Shown here: piece after piece, positions 35,448 through 48,760 of the stretch | Layout of the letters: the number at the start of each line of letters is the position of its first letter | Numbering within the stretch: the stretch's first letter is position 1 | Source: Mesodorylaimus sp. YZB2_4 | Taxonomy: Eukaryota > Nematoda > Enoplea > Dorylaimida > Dorylaimidae | DNA length: 64,000 nucleotides | Reading direction: 5' to 3' | Assembly (NCBI GenBank): GCA_030248295.1 | Contig: JASANH010001018.1 | Coordinates: forward strand, 558,001 to 622,000 | Notes under the pieces: generated by a model | Database searches by the model: none | Told to the model about the DNA's origin: nothing | Seen by the model: only the letters and a program-made list of their open reading frames with translations | Program-made: the position numbers and the translations under genes

Positions 35448-36311
35448 CATGGATACACTATATGCGCCGAAGGCGCTGGATCGACTGCTTAGACACACAA
35501 CGGCGCTGAAAACGGATGTCACGAATGCTATTACCCATTTGTGGCGTGAATATACAAGATATCAAAAAACGGACAACGGCATTGAGGAGGAAATAGGATG
35601 AGTTGGCCCGTTGAAAACGGGGACCTCGAGTTGTTGAATTTAAAAAAATTTTAAATTTGCCGCTCTGCAAGTACAGAGGGCACTTACGTCAGCAAATTAA
35701 TGTCTGCAGGACGCGGTAAGCAGAACAGTGTTGCCAACTTCGCCGGAAACCTTTTGACCCTGTCGCCGGTTTTTCGCCGGTTTTTATCTCAGCTTTCGCC
35801 GGTCGTGTTGTTTCAGGTTGGCAACACTGGGCAGAGAGAGAATGATCGAAAAAGAAGAAAAAAGGCTCTGGCTGGTTGTCCTCGTCGTCTTTTAGCTAGT
35901 CTATAGTAGTGTCAGACTCTCTGGTGCCTGATTTTATTTTATTTTGTGCAGCTGTTCATGGGTTTTCTACGGATACCCTTTGCGAAGAAGAGAGGTTTTG
36001 CCGAAATGATCATCGAATTGCTGCAAAGTCTATCAACAGCGCAAACGGCCGCACAGTCCCTTAGTACGCTCCCTACCTGCATGGCCTAAATTTTAGCGGC
36101 AAATTTAAAATTTTTTTAAATTCAACAACTCGAGGTCCCCGTTTTCAACGGCCCAACTCATCCTATTTCCTCCTCAATGCCGTTGTCCGTTTTTTGATAT
36201 CTTGTATATTCACGCCACAAATGGGTAATAGCATTCGTGACATCCGTTTTCAGCGCCGTGGTGTGTCTAAGCAGTCGATCCAGCGCCTTCGGCGCATATA
36301 GTGTATCCATG
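35448..36311. mobile_element. MITE with 217-bp terminal inverted repeats
   Basis: 35448-35664 and 36095-36311 are almost perfect inverted copies, 217 bp each, beginning CATGGATACACTATATGCGCC. The element (864 bp) is flanked by a direct repeat GACGTACA (35440-35447 and 36312-36319; 9 bp if the next C is counted), a target-site duplication. The 430-bp centre has no transposase; it contains a second inverted pair CAGTGTTGCCAAC / GTTGGCAACACTG (35726-35738, 35817-35829), perhaps a nested insertion. Long termini with an 8-9 bp duplication fit a Mutator-like or related cut-and-paste element, but the family is not certain. Confidence 0.92.
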
Positions 36312-36320
36312 GACGTACAC

Positions 36321-37014
36321 TTGGAAGGCACTCGCATCCTCCAGTTTTAGGATCGGTTTATAATGCATGTGTCCGTTCTGTTTTGGAATATAGCTCTGTA
36401 TGCTGGGATCCGGTTTTAAACGCTGATATTTCTGATTTGGAACGTTCGTAGTTTTATGCGCTCAGGCTGTATCTATAAACGATTTTACGCGAGGATGCTA
36501 TGAACAGAGCTAGCTGGTCGTCATTTAGCGATAGGAGAAAGCGCCTGAACTATGCCATGCCTATGCCGTGCATTCTATGCCTACACCACCCAGCCAGGTA
36601 GCCCGGACGTCTTTTATGACTTTACCAAGCCAATTAACAGAAAATTAATCGACTTTGACAGATGCAGTATTGTTTCTTAGTTTGAGTTGCAGTGTCTGTC
36701 GTTTGCTTAGCACCTGCTTTTGAAGTCGATAAACTGTACTCTCATTGCAGTCAAGCTGTTACCATGTTTAAAATACAGATTATTTCACTCAATTCGCCTT
36801 CGAAGTGCAAGTAAGACCGAGGCAATCAATGATTACACAAATATCAGGACAAAATGTGCATAATTATTGAAATCATTTGGACCTACTGGCCATAATGAAG
36901 GCCTTGATGTCCGCAAATTTTCACGGCGTTCTTAGCGAAAAGTCTTCACAGCAAACCAAAACTCCGCGAAGATCTTCATCATCAAAAGTAGGTTTGCTTT
37001 TATCCGTCCTCCTT
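36321..37014. other. Spacer 3' of gene D
   Basis: About 700 bases between the MITE and the stop codon of gene D; should contain the 3'-UTR of D. Nothing else recognised. Confidence 0.4.
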
Positions 37015-40000
37015 TCATTCTTTTTTTGGAAAGAAACGTCGGTATCCCTTTACTATTAACGATCTCACCTAAAAAAATTACTCTGTAATTAGATGGAAGC
37101 TGAGTGTTGAAATATTTTTAAAAAGCTGTGGTACACAATGTCTATCATTATGAGTCGTCGAGTATCTCACCTGCTGATTAGCAAGCAAGTGATAGAAGAA
37201 GATAAATGCGCCAAGCGCCGCGTTAATACCAAACACAGTTGTGAAATATGCAATGTGCTGGTAATAAATGGCCAAGAAGGTCAGAAACCATGCTGCAAAC
37301 TGTGCCGAAAATACAAAAGCCAGCCCAGCACGGGCCACCCTAGAACGACGGCTTGTCTGGAGAGATCTTAGGTGAGCTGGAGAGGAGGATACTTACTTGC
37401 ACGAATTAATTATGTCCGATTTGCTGCATTCGTTCCAATTGCCAGTCCCTTCCAGAACAATCATGGTGCCCCAAGCCAGGCAGCATACGGGAGCTGCTGA
37501 CAGCATCAAGACTGGCGTGTTGTCGATGTTGATCCAACACCTAAACCTGATAGATCAGGCCACTGTAAATCCCCGAATGACATAAAGCCCTTACGAGTAG
37601 TCAGACATCAGGCTGTCGAACAAGGCGGCCGCCGTGATGCCGGTGAGGACAGCTGGTAGACCTAATAAAGTGAAATGAAGTTGCGGTGGCATTCAAAAAA
37701 CAGCTCCTTCACTTTACCCCAGCCCAATGCCATTGCAACTTTCAACTTGAGCAACACATTATTTCCCATCACCACATTGGTCAACACGGTGAAAATGTGC
37801 AGTGCCTCCAGGGCTTTGAACGTATAGCAGACGGTGAAGAAGTACTGCAGACCCAGCGCGGCCAATTTGCACACGGTCTGTAAAAAATCAGTGCAGTGCT
37901 AAAACCATCATCTGTCATCATCTGGTGTGCATACGTGGCTGAACTTTGAGTCATCTCTCATCGCAAAAAAGAGAACGAGCAGATGCGCAGCTAGCAAACT
38001 GATGTCTTGGTTGGCGTGTATAACTTGCAGGTAGTAGGTGGATCTGAAAACAAAGTTCGAGTCATGTCAATAATTCCTTGCTCTATCAAACTTTTGACAA
38101 TCCAGCACGGTATCTGGGGCTGCCGTGCCTATCGAGACCAATACCCTATGTGTTCTGTCTGTCTGGCATCTCGCATGCTACGGATGCGCTGTTGTCTAAT
38201 GAGCACATACCTGAAAATGATGAACCCGAGAATGGAGCAGCCAAGACCCACGAGTATCCAAATGCAACCCACATTCATCATCACTTTGGTGGCCACCTGC
38301 TCGATTTCAGTCATTGGGGTCTGCAAAAAGAGCCAGCTCGTAGTTCAGCGCACAGGGCACGTCAAACAGGTCCTTTACGCATGGCGGAAGGCGGCAAGCC
38401 TCCGTGGTCGTCTCCGCCGGGCAGTCGTCAATCGTTGCATTTTGTGTTGGAAGGCGGTTCCGGGTTCTGCTCCTGAGGGCTGAGCCGCAGGTCACGCTGC
38501 AGTGAGACCATGCAGCCCATTCCAACGAGAGGCAGACATCTACAGACAGAATTCGATTGGCCGTCCTCCTCTGCTGTGCATAACGAGGTCATACCTGGAG
38601 TCGTTGTCTCCCCAGCTCGAGGTGCTCGCGATGAAGCATCTGGGCTCTTGGTTGTGCTGAAAACCCTTGGATCCGCTGTTGACAAAGAGAAACTGGGGGA
38701 GGTGGTAATCGCTGTTGCGTTTGTTGTGGGATATTGGCCAGTTGGAGACCACGTGGATGAGCTTCCCACAGAACTCTGTTTGAGTGACGCACTGAAACTA
38801 GAAGCAGCTGAATAGGGAGGTGTTCGAGTTGAAGTTGAGACCAGTGTGCTAAAGATCGTTGAGCTATTTGGTGTTGATAAGAGTGGAGATGTGGCTGACG
38901 AAGGACTTGGATGGGAGCTTGATTTTGTTGAGTGCTCGTTGGTTTCGGGGTAGGGCGTAGTAAATCTGGTCTTAGTGCTTTGTGACGGGCTTCTTTCAGT
39001 AATTGCATAGCCTTTCGTAGTGCCGTGTTGGCCCTGTGTAGTATCAGCCCCAGGTGTTGGTGGCCGCCTTCGATCAACGTTTGCCCCAGTGTCGTCAATC
39101 GGACTCGTCTCAAGGTACGGAGAGTCTGACGAAGGGTGCAGCTTCGTTGTCGAAATTTCATTGAAGTAATCACTAAATATTGCCATGGTTTTAACAGCTT
39201 TTTCTGTTGGTGGCAAATCTTCGACTGTGCTGCTTGTTTCTTTTGGAAGCGGGACCTTGGTGACGGATTGTGGACCAGTTGACTTTTCTCGCTTCAAGAC
39301 TGGACCATCCATTTCGTCCACAAATACGGTCGTTGTTTGTGGTGGAACAATAACGCTTTCCGCTTTTTCTGCCTCCAAAGCATTGCCTACAGCCTCATCT
39401 TGACTTTCAAAGGCAATCGTTGTTTTACGGTCTGAGATACCCAAACTAGTAGTTGCACCCCTAGATGATGACTGAAGCGGTGATGTTTCAGGTGGGCTGG
39501 CGCTGGTGCTACGTATCTCGCCAATGAAAGTGGTGGATTTTGTGCGCTTGCCTACTACTGTACGTGTGGCTGGGTATTTAGGATTGGGTGGCGGCTGCTC
39601 ACTTGCAGAAGCTGCCCTCTCGTCCGACAACTCTGGCAGGGTTAGAGCAATAGTCGGGTTGTCAGTAAATGATTCAGTTGTTCGTTTTTTGAAGACTTTG
39701 TGATGCTTGAGAGTGGATGTCTCCTCTGAAGTTGTGGTGGTAAGGGACTTAGTGCTAGGTGCGGCCGTAGTTCTGATCGCGGTCGCGGGAAAGATGGTAG
39801 TGGGCACGAAGGCGACAGGCGTAACGGCTACCACCGTAGTCGGCGTGGTGGATTGTTGCTCAATAGGCGATGTTTCGGTGGTTTGAGTGGCGGAGACTGT
39901 GGTTGATGATAAAGCAGCGAGTGTGGTTTGGGCCTTTGCAGAGCTTGTGGACATTGTGCTCGAGGAAAGTGAAGTTGCAGGGCCGTCTGCAGGCAGCACT

Positions 40001-43000
40001 GTTAAAGTTTCCGTTGTTGTTGGGACAGTGTCTTCCAAGGTTGTGCCTTCGAGGGAATGTGTGGTTGACCAAGTGCTGCTACTTGTTGGCGGCTGGGATA
40101 TCGTGGTGGATGGGTCGGCTGTGGTTTCCAATGTGCTGGATCGCTTGGACGACCCTAGGGATGCACTTGTACTTTTGAGATCGTCGCTTGTTTCTGTCGT
40201 AGCCACGGAGGTTGATGGTGTAGACGTGTCGGCAGGCACAGTCGTCCTGGATTCAGTTGTTGTACTGGCATCTCTAGCTGTGGTAGACAAAACTTGGCCG
40301 CTGCCCGCTGATGTCGATGCCTCTGTGGTTACTTCTTTTGAGCTTGTATTTATTTGTGCCACTGTCGATTTCGACTGGCTGGTGCTTGGTCTCGCTGTGG
40401 TTACTGCACTCGGAGCAGTTTCTGTTCCTGTAGAAGTCATGAAATTCGGTGCTGAGGTTTGATATGTAGTAGATGTGGAAGGGGATTCTGTCACAGTGGA
40501 CGTCAGCTCCATTGGCGGGTCGGTGACCAATTCAGTTGATGCTGTTGTTGAGGGTACGATTTCGACAGTTGATGATGGCTCAGTGGTTGTCTCACCCAGA
40601 GATGAAGATTGGAATGTTGACTTAATGGAAGTTGATCCAGCGGAAGTCGCGCTAGTAGCGAAGGTAGACGTTGTTTCAACAAGGGAAGAAGTCGACATCC
40701 ATTCAGTTGACAGGATGAATGTGGAAATACTGCTGGTCGTGTCTGGTGGCGGTGGTGGCGGAGTTCGAATTTTTCTCCCTCCACGTTTCGACGTTGTTGT
40801 TTTTGGAATGAAAGTGTTCATTATGACTGCGGTTAATCCCGTCGTGGCCATGTTCGTTGTACTTGGGGGCACTGCACTTGACGTTGTTGTCAACGCCCCT
40901 GTGTTTGCTGGTTGTGTCGCTGTTGAAGGCTTTGTTGAAGTGGATAGCGTTTCACTTGTCGACGTGGTGGTTGCAGTCGACTTTGTTGTTGTAGTACTCG
41001 GCCGAGACGCTGTTTTTCTACTTCTGGGAACTGAAGTTGAAGACGAAGTGGTTGAAATAGTGGTGGATGGCGCATCGGTCACAGCTCTGGTTGTGGGATT
41101 CTGTGTTGATGGCGATGGAGAGCTGGTGCTAAAAGGAGTTGATGTAAACGCTGCCATCGAAGTTGTAGGTTTTAGGGTTGATGTAGCCGTGCTGGAGGTG
41201 CTTTGAGTCGCGCTTGTTGGGACGTTGGTAGTGGTCGTGGATGAAGTTTTTGCAGCTGACGAAGTAGGCTGACTAGTAGTAGGGCCAACGGATAAAGTCA
41301 TGGTTGAGCTGGAAGAGCTGAGTGTCGACACAGTCGAAGCAGTTGTGGGGGCTTGTTGAGTTGAGGTCGATGCCGTAGTTGGTGTTGATGTTGTCAGGTG
41401 TGCTTTGCTCGTTGAAAGTCTGGTGGGAGAGGATGAAAAGGACAGAGTAGTGAGCCTCGTAGACGTCGTTTGTTTCAGAGATGTTGATGCGCTAGTAAGG
41501 GGAGCCGTCGATTTGGTGTTTGATGGAGTTGGGGTCGAGTCGAAAGTCAGAGAGGAAGAGCTGGTGATCTTAGCAGAAGATGCAGTGCTGGTGGTTGTAC
41601 TAGTTGGAGTGGGTGTTGATGAAGAAGAAGTCGAAGCGTCGCTCGTAGTTGTGCCTGCAGTTGTTGGCAATGGTGATTGTATATCGCATTTGCCGAGTGG
41701 GCACATTGGATTCAGGGTTGAAGAGCCAGGGCATGTTGCATCCCGAGGAAGATTACATCCTAAAAAAATGCCATTTTTTCTTGCTCTTTTGCTAAAACAA
41801 ACACTTTTACTCACCAAATTCGCATATAAAAGAAGGGGAAAACACCGCTTCTGAACAGGACGATGCAATAAAGTACTGCGGATTCTCAAGTTTTGTTGAC
41901 AGGCAGTAGGGCGCGGGGTCTGATAGGGGAGGGTCGATTGAGGTGAATCGATCGTTGATTTGCGAGCCGTACTGTGACTGGCTAGTCATCCAGCAGTATT
42001 CTGAAACGTCCATTCCGTCACTCGCGTTTGAGGTGCGTGCGGCAAGCCATACTGGGCCAGGTCTGTTTGAAGTGATGTACAGCTGCTGCATGATGTCAGT
42101 GTACATTGTGTAGTTGTAGAAGATGGCCATCCGACCGTAGTCCATGGGTGGATTAAAAAATGCTCTAGCAGCATTACTGCAGATGCTGTAGCTGGAATCC
42201 CAAGATGCCCTCGAATCCTCCAAGACGTAGCAGATGTTATTGTAGTAGACTGCTGGAAGTGAAGTTGCTCTGCAAGCCGCTCCAACATCACCTATGATTG
42301 CAATATAGTCAATTGGAGGAGCTTCCCTGGTTACTTCACTTACATTGTGGAGTCTGAGTTGTGGTGGTGGTCTCTTTTAATTCCATTGTTGTTATTTTTG
42401 TGGAGTGCTTCGTTGAGGGGGTACTTGTTGGAGCTGCATTCGTAACTGTCGTGATCATTGTGGAGCTAGTTGCAGTTGTGGCCTCTTTTGATGTTAGAGT
42501 CGCCGCTTTTGTCGAGTACTGCGTCGAGCGGAAGCTGGTTGAGCTCGCATTCGTTGCTGTCGTGGTCGTTGTAGTGCTGGTCGTGGTTGTTTGGGAACAG
42601 GCGTCGCACGTGCCAAATGTGGCGTTGCTCGCGTTCGTGCAGTCCATTGATGCACAGCCTGCAATACCTGTAATAAGACACCCCTCAATCTCGCATGTTA
42701 CTCTTACCGTATTCATAGATCATTGGGAACACTAAAGAGCCGCCGTCATTGCAATCTACGGCGTATAATTCAAATGGGTACGACAAATTCACTGCAAGGC
42801 AAAATGGGGCCTGCGGAGTTGGGTAATCTCCGGCTGCCACATGGTCTATGTTAATAAAATCTGATTTCGACGACACCTTCAATCCGGGTGTTGACGAGCT
42901 GGTCTTCCAGCAGTAATCTGACAGTTGATCTCCCATTCCTCCCGTTGACATGGCACCCAGCCAGGCAAGCTGGTTGGAAAGGCTGGTGCCACCAAGCTTT

Positions 43001-46000
43001 TGAGACAGAGTAGTCATGACGTCCATGAAAAAGGCGTCGTCCTTGAATATCGCTGCGCGGCTGTACCCCCGGGGGAATGGCAGGCTTTTGTTATGAGCAG
43101 TAGTCCAGGTATATCTCCGATTTGTAAAAATGACGTAGCAGACGCTGCCGGAACTGTAGTGGACTGAAGTGGGGGTGTCTATACACGTTTTGTTCACAGT
43201 GCCTAAAAGTTTAGAGGATTTGTAGTGTATATAGCGCCTGCAGTTATTGCATGTCTGCTAGCATATGGGGTGTGGTAAATTCTTGCTTTTACAAATTAGC
43301 CGTTCGCCAATAGTTCTCCGCATACAGAACGACTCATGGGTATGGGCACGCAACTGCGAACATTCATAGAGTCAACATACATAGTTACATCCCCAGATTA
43401 ATTTCGATATATTTATGCTCATGTACAGAACGAACTATCCTCGGCGGAAATACAGCTGTGTTTTAAACTCACAATGCCCAGAACCCATTTTACGACAGAT
43501 GATAATAGTTCAAGAACGCTTGATTTTCGGCCTGAGTTCTAGTGGGATTGTGGAAGGTAAGGTAACAATTTCGCTGCTGCAGCCCATGAGCAAGGTACTC
43601 TGGCTACAACATTTTAAGCTCCCTACCTAGATCGCAATTTAATCTGGAGCGCATGTGCCTGAACATTTTGACAAAAATAATGGACCTTTCAAGCGTGCGC
43701 CAAAAGCTTCGAATTTGAAATTCCTGCTTGGGCTGCTTATAATAATAAAACAAGGATCCAGCAGATCTGTGCGCGATCGTATGCAAAGTTCGGATGACAT
43801 GGCAAAGATCAATTTTCAACTAAAGTTACTGTCGATAAAAGCATGTGGAAAAATTGCCTTTGTATTATTAGAAAACGAATTTTCAAATTCAACTGGCCCT
43901 CGATGATCTCAAATATTTATTTGATCGATAGAACAAACAGATCTGCTCACCAAGTGACATATTGTCATAAGCAGCCAAGCTACCGTTATCGCGGAAATTC
44001 AAATTTTTCCTGACGCTGAAAAGGTCTATTAGTTAATCGCAATGTGTTTAGGAGGATCAGGGATTTTGCCTGATTGCTAAAGTGGATGAATTTAAGCCCC
44101 TTTTCCTTTTTGGGGATGAGGCGGAATTCATGGCCAGGCTGCCTGATCTTCTTGGACCCATATTGATAGGTTTTTGTAACAACACCCACATGCGCTCCAA
44201 ATTAATATAGCGTTGATCCAATCAGCTGCGCAGGGGCTTGCAAAATCCTGCTGTAACGCCATGTACAAGTATAAAGGGCGACTCAGAGTTTTTTTGCCAG
44301 GGGAAAGGGGAGCTTAATTTATGGCGGTGGAGGACCTCAGTCTAAATATCTTATACCGCCTAGGTGCGCCTTCTTAATTAACCTGGAAGGTGCGCCTTCC
44401 ATTAACTCACACTGTGGGTCAGTTATAGGTGTCGATAAAGTGGTAAAAATGGTCGATGAAGACGTTGGCGACGCTGAAGTTGGGATGGAGGTGCTGAAAC
44501 TCGTAGAAGTTGTGCCGGTGCTGGTAGTCGTGGCCGTTGTCGTCAACAATGGTGATTGTATATCGCACTGGCCCAGTGGGCACACTGGATTCAGGGATGA
44601 CGAGCCAGGACATGTTGCATCTTGAGGGATATTGCATCCTAAAAACCTTTTTCCCTTTCTCTCTGACAAAAAAAGTCTCAATTCCACTCACCAAATTCGC
44701 ATATGAAAGAGGGTGAAAACACCAGTGCAGAGCAGGACGATGCAATGAAGTACTGTGGATTCTCAAGTTTTGTTGACAGGCAGTATGGCGCGGGGCCTGA
44801 CACGGGAGGGGCGAGCGAGGTGGATCGATCGTTGACTTGAGAGCCGTACTGTGACTGGCTAGTCATCCAGCAGAATTCGGAAAGGTCAGTTCCATTTCTC
44901 GAGTTCGAAGTACGTGCAGCAAGCCACACTGCGGTGGTTCTGTTCGCTCTGATGTACAGCTGCTGCATAATGTCAGTGTACATTGTGTAGTTGTAGAAGA
45001 CGGCCATTCGACCATAGTCCATGGGTGGATTAAATAATACTGTAGCAGCATTTGTGCAAACGTTGTAGCCGGCATCCCAAGGTGACCGAATTCTAGGTAA
45101 GACATAACAGATGTTGTTGTAGTAGACAGCTGGAAGCGAGATGGCCCTGCAAGCCGCTGCGGCATCACCTAGGAACGAAGTTATGGCAGATTTCGGCATT
45201 GACTCAATCAAAGTACTTCACTCACATTGTGGAGGTCGAGCTGTGATGGCTGTCCCTTTCGAGGCCGCAGTCGTCGCTTTCGTAGAGTATTGCGTTGTGC
45301 GGAGGCTGGTTGAACTCGCATCCGTGGCTAAAAGAAAACTAGCCAGTTTGGGTTTTGAGATCACGGAAAGATGCACGTGTGGTGAAGTTGACAAGTAACA
45401 ACATTCTCCCATGCATTCTTGAATCTGTTGATCCATTTTTAGAGCTGATCTTGTTTTGAGCAATGCTTTTCAGCTCTAGCCCTATCGATCGCATTGCATT
45501 CCAACTGAGCTGCCCAGAAAGTCGCTACGATCTAGTTGCTGGGCGTGCGGCATGAGAGTAGGGCTCTTAGCAATGAGATGCATGTTACATTTACATCATT
45601 CCTGGGAACATTTTGAGCGCCACATACTTACATTGGTAAGGAATTTCAGTCGTTGTTGAAAAAGATAAAGCGACTGAACTTGTAGCAGTGATAACGTTTG
45701 TTGTGGATGTGCTTGTGGTGCCCGAAGTCGTTGTACTTGCTGTCGTCGTCGTGCTTGAAGTCGTTGTAGTGGTTGATGTGGTCGTAGTCACAGGAATCCC
45801 AAACGGACATGTGGTCCCATCACATGCACCCTTAGGTGAAGCGGGTGGGCAATCGATGGATGTGTATCCGCAACCTACAACCAAGAAATGACAGACATTG
45901 TTCGTTTCGCAGTCGCTATCTCGAGCAGCATGAGCTTACCCAGTTCACAGACCATAGGAAACTTCCTGGTGGGGGTTGCGTCATCGAATACGACAGAGTA

Positions 46001-48760
46001 AAAGTTTAATGGCTGCGCTGGATCAGTAGCGAGAGAAAAGGGGTTTTTCGAAGCGTCGGCTCCAGCTTTCAAGAGAGTCATGTTGACTGATATCGAGTCG
46101 TTGGTAACCTTGGAACCAGGAGTTGCCGAATCAGCCATCCAGCAATAATCAGACAGCTGACCGCCGCTGCCACTGGTATTCGTCCGAGCGCCCAGCCAGA
46201 CTGCGCTGCCAGCAAGGATGGTTGCATCCAATTTCTGTTTCAGAATTCCAATGACGTTCAGGTAGTCTGTCGTGTTCTTGAAAACAGCAGGTCGGGAATA
46301 TCCATACTGGAGGAGCGGGCAGTCTTTAGCTGTGTTCTTCCATGTGTCTACTTTGTCAAGCCGGATCAGATAGCAGATATCGTTGTACATGTAGGTGACT
46401 TTGTTCGAGTCTCCAATGCATGCCGTGGTGGCGTTACCTATTGAGCATATTGAACGAAAATGGCAATCAATTAATAAAATAAGACTTTGAGGAAGATCGA
46501 TTTTATAACTCATGCAAGAGGCGTAAACCATCAGCAGAGATCAGCAAAATCGGTCCATTATTTACTCCTCGCACGCACTGCCGATACTCTTCCTACAAAC
46601 ACTCTAAATCACCGCTACCTTATTTTCATTATCGGCGCCCGACCTTTCCCGAGGTTTGTGACCTGCTTGCCCCTTCTTACTTACATTCTCTCGCACACCG
46701 TCCCGTGTGGCCTCTCGCAAAACATTACCAAAGGGTGCCTAAACTTGTTACCATACTCGAATGACTTTTCTTTTAAATGAAGCAGTTGCACTGCATTAGG
46801 GCTTTGAAAGACGGAGCATATTTGAAGTTCAGGAATAGGCCTAGTGCCAGGGACGATAGCTCGTGCATAGCGCATAGAACTCGTGCCTGTGAGATTCCTT
46901 CAAATGCCGATTAAAAGTGACAAAAATACGTTACGCGGCCACGCGATTTTGAAAAGCCTTGAGCAGGTGCCGGTTACTGTCTCTTTTCCTCGGAAATGTA
47001 CACGCGGCACTATGCGGCAACGTGGCGGACGTGTATATTCCCAAAGAAAACAGGTTATAATGATGAAAATTCGCGGTGAAGTACAGTAGGTTGTAAGCGT
47101 CTCCGCTGGTGTATTAGCAAAGCAGCAACCAAGCTATTTATAGCTTACGAACCCACTACTTACACTATTGGATGCTATCATTGGTTTTATAGCTTTCATC
47201 TGTAACAACTCTTTTTGGGAATCATGCATGTACAGGCTCTGAAAAAGGTGCACCCGCCACAATCGATTCAACGCTAAATAGTGCAAAGCCACCACCACCC
47301 AAATATTTACGCCTTATTAAAAAGTGTGTTCAAATGAGGAAGCGGCAACTGAAGTCACCATTCAGCAAATTCGTGCTGGCGAAATTCGGGAATTAAAACA
47401 TCGATCCATTAATTTTTGCATCGGTCTGCTTGGAGGAAGGTTTCAAAGATTGCAAATACTGTACGATTTATTGTAATTTTTGCTAGTAACTGACTGCCTC
47501 TGAAAATCGGGTCTGGCTCCTTATAGTGTCATGTCATGCCATGTCATACTTTACCCATAGCCAAGCACCATATAACGCACTCGAGGGCTAAGGAACACAT
47601 ATTTGACAATTGCTTATTTTTCCAGGCGGGAGTCCCTGCTCTGTAAATGCGCGCCCAGCGTGAGAGGCAAATGCCTTAACCGCTAGGCCAAAGACCCGGG
47701 TAGCCACAGACCCCGAAAAACACAGGCAAAAAGGCAGCAGTGGGCTGCGCATGATAACCTTTTTGCTATTAAAAAAGTAAAGAAATACCACGAGTCCTTA
47801 CAAGGATCAAAGGCGCAGACGCCTGTGAGTGGGCACTTTGCCTGAGTTGTCGAAACATTGAGTCCAGTTGGCGGCACAAGTGTGGTGGTTTGCGCAGGAA
47901 TTGAACATTTTGCAGGTGGAGAGTTAAAGTTGCAGCCTAAAAAGCAACAGCTACACTTTGCCAATTTTCTGGATTATATGTTATCCCTCACCGAACTCGC
48001 AGAGCATGAAGTATTTATCGCTGCAAGGCTTACCCACAAACACAGTGGGTTTTTTTATGTCATCGACTGCGAGGCAGGATGGCGTCGAGTTTGTGGCCGG
48101 CGTCTTCACGTTGACACTCGTTTGCTGAGCTGACACTTGGGAGCCCATTGCGCATGCCGTGCTCATCCAACAATAGTCAGATATTACCCCGCCACCAGAA
48201 ACAGAAGCGGCGCCTAACCAGATTGGTTTGTCGATGTTAATTTTGGCTGCGAGGCCATTCGTGACCGCTTTGCCGCCAGATAGTATCAATATTTTACTGA
48301 TGACCTCCATGTAGTCGCTGAAGTTAGTGAAAATTGCTGCTCGGCCGTAGTTCATCTCTGGATCGAATGCATCGGCAAGGTCGTTGCATTTCTTATAGCT
48401 ATCTTGCCATGTAGTCGGTGCATTCAACAATCCGTAACATTTACCATTATAACGGAAAGTGACCATTTTGGCGTCACCAAGGTCCAACTCACCGGTGCAT
48501 GATCTGATGTTACCTGCAAAAACCAGAAGTGCACATACACGATCATCATCAGGAAGACCAAGAATACAGCACATACACTCGTTGGGGTCTTCGCTGTTTC
48601 CACCCGTTCCTGGACACGAGCTGCTACCCTGGGGAGGATCGCAAGCCGACAGACGAAGCATTGACAATAAGCATGCTCCTCCGAAGTATCTTATTATGCT
48701 CCTTCGACAAACCATGGCGAGAATTACAAGAAAAGCAAATAATAAAATATGAAGACGCAT
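37015..48760 (-). CDS. Five-CTLD mucin-TSP1-7TM adhesion-receptor-like protein D
   Basis: Twenty exons, 7,815 nt, 2,604 residues: signal 48760-48577; CTLD-1 48513-47992, linker 47936-47802; CTLD-2 46437-45940, linkers 45874-45632 and 45327-45226; CTLD-3 45168-44692, linker 44638-44411; CTLD-4 43202-42708, linker 42658-42344; CTLD-5 42291-41815; mucin 41759-38595; TSP1 38539-38379; membrane exons 38320-38211, 38043-37935, 37877-37718, 37661-37595, 37540-37397, 37339-37171; tail 37068-37015. Every lectin exon starts and ends in phase 1. Each lectin shows C-terminal CEFG or equivalent, WLGA or WLAA, and (except CTLD-4, DYCWK) a YCWM/FCWM motif. CTLD-3 and CTLD-5 are nearly identical with similar linkers. 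TSP1 reads EWAAWSHCSVTCG. TM3 is VCKLAALGLQYFF and TM7 FGINAALGAFIFFYH. No GPS motif. The long introns at 47801-46438 and 44410-43203 leave a small chance that CTLD-1 belongs to a separate transcript. Confidence 0.85.
47582..47702 (-). repeat. tRNA-Glu-like SINE, copy 4 (near intron of D)
   Basis: On the minus strand it reads GGCCTAGCGGTTAAGGCATTTG then CCTCTCACGC, with the 3' region ending GGAACA...CTAAG/CTCGAG-like sequence aligned to copy 1. The B-box is degraded. It lies in the long intron after linker 1 of gene D, in the sense orientation. Confidence 0.65.

Noticed and set aside
40475..41206. 243-residue plus-strand frame (and similar ones at 7009, 22720, 39887, 41405)
   Set aside because: All are Val/Asp/Glu-rich antisense shadows of the mucins of B, C and D.
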